Positions 60,787-64,000 of a stretch of 64,000 bases of DNA are shown in pieces; within the stretch, counting starts at the first letter, position 1; the number at the start of each line of letters is the position of its first letter. A program made the translations under genes and the position numbers. The notes below the pieces were generated by a model. It had not been told where the DNA came from and searched no databases. It saw only the letters and a program-made list of their open reading frames with translations. This DNA comes from Rudanella sp031411995 (GTDB taxonomy: Bacteria; Bacteroidota; Bacteroidia; Cytophagales; Spirosomataceae). The stretch lies in NCBI GenBank assembly GCA_031411995.1, contig JANOCD010000143.1:1-64000 (forward strand). The letters are read 5' to 3'.

Positions 60787-62508
60787 TTAGTTTTTTACTT
60801 TTTGTAAATAACCGTCGTTGAATTGAAGTTGGAACTTGTAAACAAATAAATCTTTAAATTCATTTTGGATTACATTGTCCAAATATTTTTTTGAAATCGG
60901 AATGCCAAGCTCTATTAGCACTTTACCTTGAACATAAGAGACAGTTTGGGAAAGAGTGACACGATTCGCTGCCATTGTCCTAAATATGTCAAAGCAAGCA
61001 TTGATCTGATCAAGTATAAAATCTTTAATGCTTTGCTCTGTTAAATCGTTTTTTGGTGGAATGTTGAAAGTTGTAGCAAATATATGTGGAAAATAAGAGT
61101 CCATAAATTCGTCTGGATTAATAATCCAATCAAATTTCAAATCATACCAATCACATATACATTCAAAAAATGTATTACCCTTAGCTGTGATAGACACTGT
61201 AACCTCTCTTTTACGAGCTTTGGGCAATTGCACGAGGTGTAAATCAGCTAACCAATTTAACCTTGGCATTAAGACGTGTTCTAAATAACGTTCTGGTTTT
61301 TCCCAACTACTAATGCGTTCCTCAATTCTTTTGATGTTTTCGATTACTTTCTTATCTCGAAAATCGTGGTAGCCTTGTTGAAAATACTTCAATCTTTCAA
61401 TTAGCACACCTTGGAATACCTCTTTTATATCATTAAATGATGTGGTATGTCTAATATATATAATTTCCAATAAAATTGATATATAAAAGAAGTCCTTTCC
61501 TAAGATGTTCTCGCCAAAAAAGAGCTTATCGAACAATTCCAACAAAAAAGGGTTTTCTGATACTGGCTTTTGGTTGCCTAATATTTCTACATAAACCTTA
61601 AAATCTTTTGAAGCAGTGGCTACCTTATTTAACGCATTTACGAAACCCAAGCTATTTGCAAGCTCTATATATGGCCTCGCTGAACTTCCATTAGCTGCTC
61701 CCTTAATGTTGGCAGAGACAATACCTCTTGAGTTAATACTTTCAGTCAATTGACGTTGATATGGAATGACAAACGATTCATATCTCTTATAAAATTGACT
61801 ATATGGGGATTGTGGATATTTTATGAAATATTTTCCTAATAATTTCAAATAACCTAATCTCCTTGTTTTGGTGTTTGTATTCAAAATATTTATCCTCTTT
61901 GAATCCGAAAATTTTTTTAGAGCAATATATTCTTCGGCAACATATTTTGAAACAATTGGGGGTGAATTATTGACAGAACGTAACAATTCTACCGCTGTAA
62001 GTAATTGATTGTCAGAACACTTTATATAAATCAAAAAAAGATAGTTAAAGTACTCCCCTACACTGCACATTGATCCCCAGTCTTCAAAACCTTCATTAGT
62101 ATGCAACTCATAGTCAATTACTAAGTTTTTATCTAAAGTATACAATTCTCTTAACAATGTATAAAGAGTTTTGGAAATTGACTGCGGTCTGAAGTCTTCT
62201 ATATTTTCCCCCTCTCTACATCCATATATTTCGGTTGTGTATAACTGTATATAATTTGTATGAAAAAGAGATGGCAATGCCTCTAATTCATCATCAGACA
62301 TATACCTGCGCTCCCTTTGCTCTTCAAACTCCAATTCATAATAATCGTCGTCGTACTCTTCCTCTTCTCTCAATTCCACTTTAAAGGATATTATAAAACC
62401 GTATGTTTCAGTCATTGCAAACCATACTTCTTTATCATTACCTAAAAGATAGGGTCTTGTATTCGCGGTTTTTGATAAAACATTGTAAAAGTTGGAGACC
62501 ATATTCAT
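60787..62508 (-). CDS. 573-aa protein of unknown function, AT-rich cassette
   Basis: 573 aa from ATG 62508, which overlaps the TAA of the preceding PAPS-reductase-type gene (TAATG). The N-terminal region has an acidic run (EEEEYDDDYYELEFEEQ, about 45-60); the middle is helical. At about 430-480, PRLNWLADLHLVQLPKARKREVTVSITAKGN is shown only as the helix-strand pattern PRLNWLADLHLV ... VTVSITAKG, which resembles a winged-helix DNA-binding domain. I recognise no family. Its position between a DndC-like protein and an ORC-like ATPase suggests a DNA-targeting or bridging subunit (inference). Much more AT-rich than the gene before it. Confidence 0.7.
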   Translation of the reverse strand: MNMVSNFYNVLSKTANTRPYLLGNDKEVWFAMTETYGFIISFKVELREEEEYDDDYYELEFEEQRERRYMSDDELEALPSLFHTNYIQLYTTEIYGCREGENIEDFRPQSISKTLYTLLRELYTLDKNLVIDYELHTNEGFEDWGSMCSVGEYFNYLFLIYIKCSDNQLLTAVELLRSVNNSPPIVSKYVAEEYIALKKFSDSKRINILNTNTKTRRLGYLKLLGKYFIKYPQSPYSQFYKRYESFVIPYQRQLTESINSRGIVSANIKGAANGSSARPYIELANSLGFVNALNKVATASKDFKVYVEILGNQKPVSENPFLLELFDKLFFGENILGKDFFYISILLEIIYIRHTTSFNDIKEVFQGVLIERLKYFQQGYHDFRDKKVIENIKRIEERISSWEKPERYLEHVLMPRLNWLADLHLVQLPKARKREVTVSITAKGNTFFECICDWYDLKFDWIINPDEFMDSYFPHIFATTFNIPPKNDLTEQSIKDFILDQINACFDIFRTMAANRVTLSQTVSYVQGKVLIELGIPISKKYLDNVIQNEFKDLFVYKFQLQFNDGYLQKVKN

Positions 62509-63614
62509 TAAATAAAACAAGCCGCGCAACCTTCGCCTTCCGCATCCGCCAGAATATCTAACAGATACGGCGATTTTGATTTTTGGGCATTGCGGTTTGT
62601 GCGTTTAATGTATTCTTCTTTAATCGACTGCATCCGGGCGGGTTTCACCATGTCTTCGAGGGTTTCTTCGTCGTTCCAGGTGTAGCCGTCTTTCTCGTAG
62701 GCCAACGCCTTCGCAAAGCGGTCGGGGTGTTGCTCGTAAAGCCAAATCCATTCGATTTTCTGTTGGTAAAAGCAAAAATAACAACCCGACCTACTTCGTG
62801 AATATTGCCCCTGCTTTCCATTCACAGCAAAGTCGATTTTTTTGTAATAAGCTGGAACCCCCACCCCGCTGTCTTCGAGCAAGCGGAAAATATCGTCGCG
62901 CACCAACACCTCGTCGTTATCAATCAACGGAAACGTCGGCTCCTGCGCCAACGGGTAGTTAGTTTGTTTCAGGAACGCAAACACTAACTCGTTGAATAGC
63001 CGGGTGTCGAGGTCGAGCAACAGATTTAACTTTTGGGCTTGCGGGAAACTAAACGAAAGTGGCTTGTTCAGAATCTCCGTAAAATGGTCGTTCGGGCGGG
63101 TTTGGGTCAACGAGCTGTAGAGAGTAGCTATGGCTGTTGCATTTGTATTTGCCAACACCTTGCTCACCACGTCTTCACTCCAGATATTTTTGCGGAAGGG
63201 GAAAATCGACTGAATGTTTGTCTTTTTTGAGATGTAGCCCTCCCGGTCTTCGTCGCCCCGGATCCCCACATACGAGATCACCGGGTCGGTGCCAACGAAC
63301 TTTTCAAACGGTTCGAGTTTCAGTTTTTTCGTACACCACCGCGATTGAGACGAAGGCAAAAACCCGCCGTACAGCTTCAAATAGTGGTCGAAGGGGTCTT
63401 GCGTACTTTGGTTGGCGGCCTGTAACAACGTAATGGGCTTGCCCAAATACACCTCCAGATTTTTGATGAGTTGGTAGGTTTCGTCCAACTCCTTGCCCGT
63501 ATCACAGGTGTAGTATTCGATGTCAAGTTCGGGGTACCGTTGGCGCATATAAATAGCCAACGCGGCACTGTCTTTGCCACCCGATATACCGAGTACGTGT
63601 CTGACGCGGGTCAT
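62508..63614 (-). CDS. DndC-like PAPS-reductase-family protein (ATP pyrophosphatase fold)
   Basis: 368 aa. N-terminal PP-loop VLGISGGKDSAALAIYM (about 8-24; SGGKDS is the motif) and TCDTGKELDETY place it in the PAPS reductase / DndC / SspD group, which handles sulfur transfer via adenylation. Cysteines that could hold a metal or FeS cluster: RWCTKK (about 108), GCYFC (about 283) and a C-terminal GCAACFI (last residues). Canonical DndC also carries conserved Cys residues, but the exact spacing here differs as far as I can judge. Host-like GC content, unlike the next three genes. ATG overlaps the stop of the upstream gene as TAATG (63612-63616). Confidence 0.85.
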   Translation of the reverse strand: MTRVRHVLGISGGKDSAALAIYMRQRYPELDIEYYTCDTGKELDETYQLIKNLEVYLGKPITLLQAANQSTQDPFDHYLKLYGGFLPSSQSRWCTKKLKLEPFEKFVGTDPVISYVGIRGDEDREGYISKKTNIQSIFPFRKNIWSEDVVSKVLANTNATAIATLYSSLTQTRPNDHFTEILNKPLSFSFPQAQKLNLLLDLDTRLFNELVFAFLKQTNYPLAQEPTFPLIDNDEVLVRDDIFRLLEDSGVGVPAYYKKIDFAVNGKQGQYSRSRSGCYFCFYQQKIEWIWLYEQHPDRFAKALAYEKDGYTWNDEETLEDMVKPARMQSIKEEYIKRTNRNAQKSKSPYLLDILADAEGEGCAACFI

Positions 63615-63999
63615 TATTTAAGTAATTCTTTAAGTACGTTTGTCAAAGCAGCAATATTAACGACCAAATCGTTACCTAACTGCTTTCGAATTGCATTTTC
63701 TGCCTTTACAACAGCAATATTTTTACTTTTGGGCATCCGCACCAATTCTTCCTGTAATCCATCCACCAATGTACCAATCTTTAAGCTAAACACTTCTTCG
63801 TGTTCCGTATCAATGTTGGTGTCGGTTAGGTTGGTCAGGTTGTCCAACTCGCGCATCAGCCGCCTGAACTTATCGTAGAGTGGCCCTTCGTCGGTGTCGC
63901 GTAGGCTGTCTAAGGAACGGCCAACCACGGCTTGGGCCATTGAGTTGAGCCATGCATTGCGGTCGTCAAGTTGGGAGTTTAGCCGTTGCACAAACGTTT
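63614..63999 (-). CDS. C-terminal part of a gene that runs off the window, unknown
   Basis: At least 127 residues, open to the window edge, so only the 3' end is seen. A GTG at 63991 could in principle be a start, but the frame remains open before it. The sequence is helical and charged (YDKFRRLMRELDNLTNLTDTNIDTEHEEVF ... shown in part as KFRRLMRELDNLTNLTD), with no motif. It is not obviously DndB. Its stop overlaps the DndC-like start by TAATG, so it belongs to the same operon. Confidence 0.6.
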   Translation of the reverse strand, partial: TFVQRLNSQLDDRNAWLNSMAQAVVGRSLDSLRDTDEGPLYDKFRRLMRELDNLTNLTDTNIDTEHEEVFSLKIGTLVDGLQEELVRMPKSKNIAVVKAENAIRKQLGNDLVVNIAALTNVLKELLK

Positions 64000-64000
64000 T

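Overview
The window looks like chromosomal DNA of a Bacteroidota member, most likely Cytophagales close to Spirosoma (inference from gene families, not from a marker gene). The signs are promoter elements of the TTTG-N19-TAnnTTTG type, weak Shine-Dalgarno signals, LytTR regulators paired with PF06580-type histidine kinases carrying TPR or beta-propeller/Y_Y_Y sensors, many SpII lipoproteins, an ABA4-like membrane protein, DUF2911, and small dispersed palindromic repeats. No rRNA, tRNA, CRISPR array or complete insertion sequence was seen.

Layout. 0-4 kb: an SGNH hydrolase divergent from an AlgI-like MBOAT O-acyltransferase and its AlgJ/AlgX-like partner. 4-12 kb: a minus-strand signalling block, with two paralogous histidine kinases (near-identical kinase ends, unrelated sensors, matching ~97-bp leaders), one LytTR regulator and a GMC oxidoreductase. 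12-21 kb: secreted or envelope proteins, including a 1157-aa PKD plus papain-like chimera, a vanadium haloperoxidase followed by a kelch lipoprotein, and three broken genes (one amber-interrupted nuclease-like gene, two decayed beta-barrel genes). 21-32 kb: a photolyase/cryptochrome of a divergent subfamily, a sialate-esterase-like protein with DUF11 repeats, small housekeeping genes, a repetitive beta-helix surface protein and a Gfo/Idh/MocA oxidoreductase. 33-39 kb: a tight glycan cluster of two GT2 glycosyltransferases, two paralogous GT-C-like membrane proteins and a second MBOAT. 39-52.5 kb: mostly core genes (uvrB, DUF2911, a GH2 glycosidase, bipA/typA, an S9 peptidase, a CtpA-type S41 protease).

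52.7-64 kb is the most unusual part: two convergent operons that resemble a DNA-modification/defence island of Dnd/Ssp type without matching a canonical one. The plus operon has a PLD-helicase fusion, a 77-aa protein, a DndD/Rad50-like ATPase, an Rpn/PD-(D/E)XK nuclease and a 172-aa protein. The minus operon runs from the window edge through a DndC-like PAPS-reductase-family protein, a 573-aa unknown, an ORC/Cdc6-like AAA ATPase and a PIN-domain protein, joined by TAATG overlaps and 4-10 base gaps. The last three genes are much more AT-rich than everything around them, so a foreign cassette appears to sit inside the island. The minus operon continues past the window end, so the system is only partly visible.

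A recurring theme is small palindromic or repeated DNA touching genes: a 28-bp palindrome inside a kinase coding sequence and again after the S41 protease, near-perfect 31- and 34-bp inverted repeats ending 3-9 bases before start codons, and repeats that supply stop codons.
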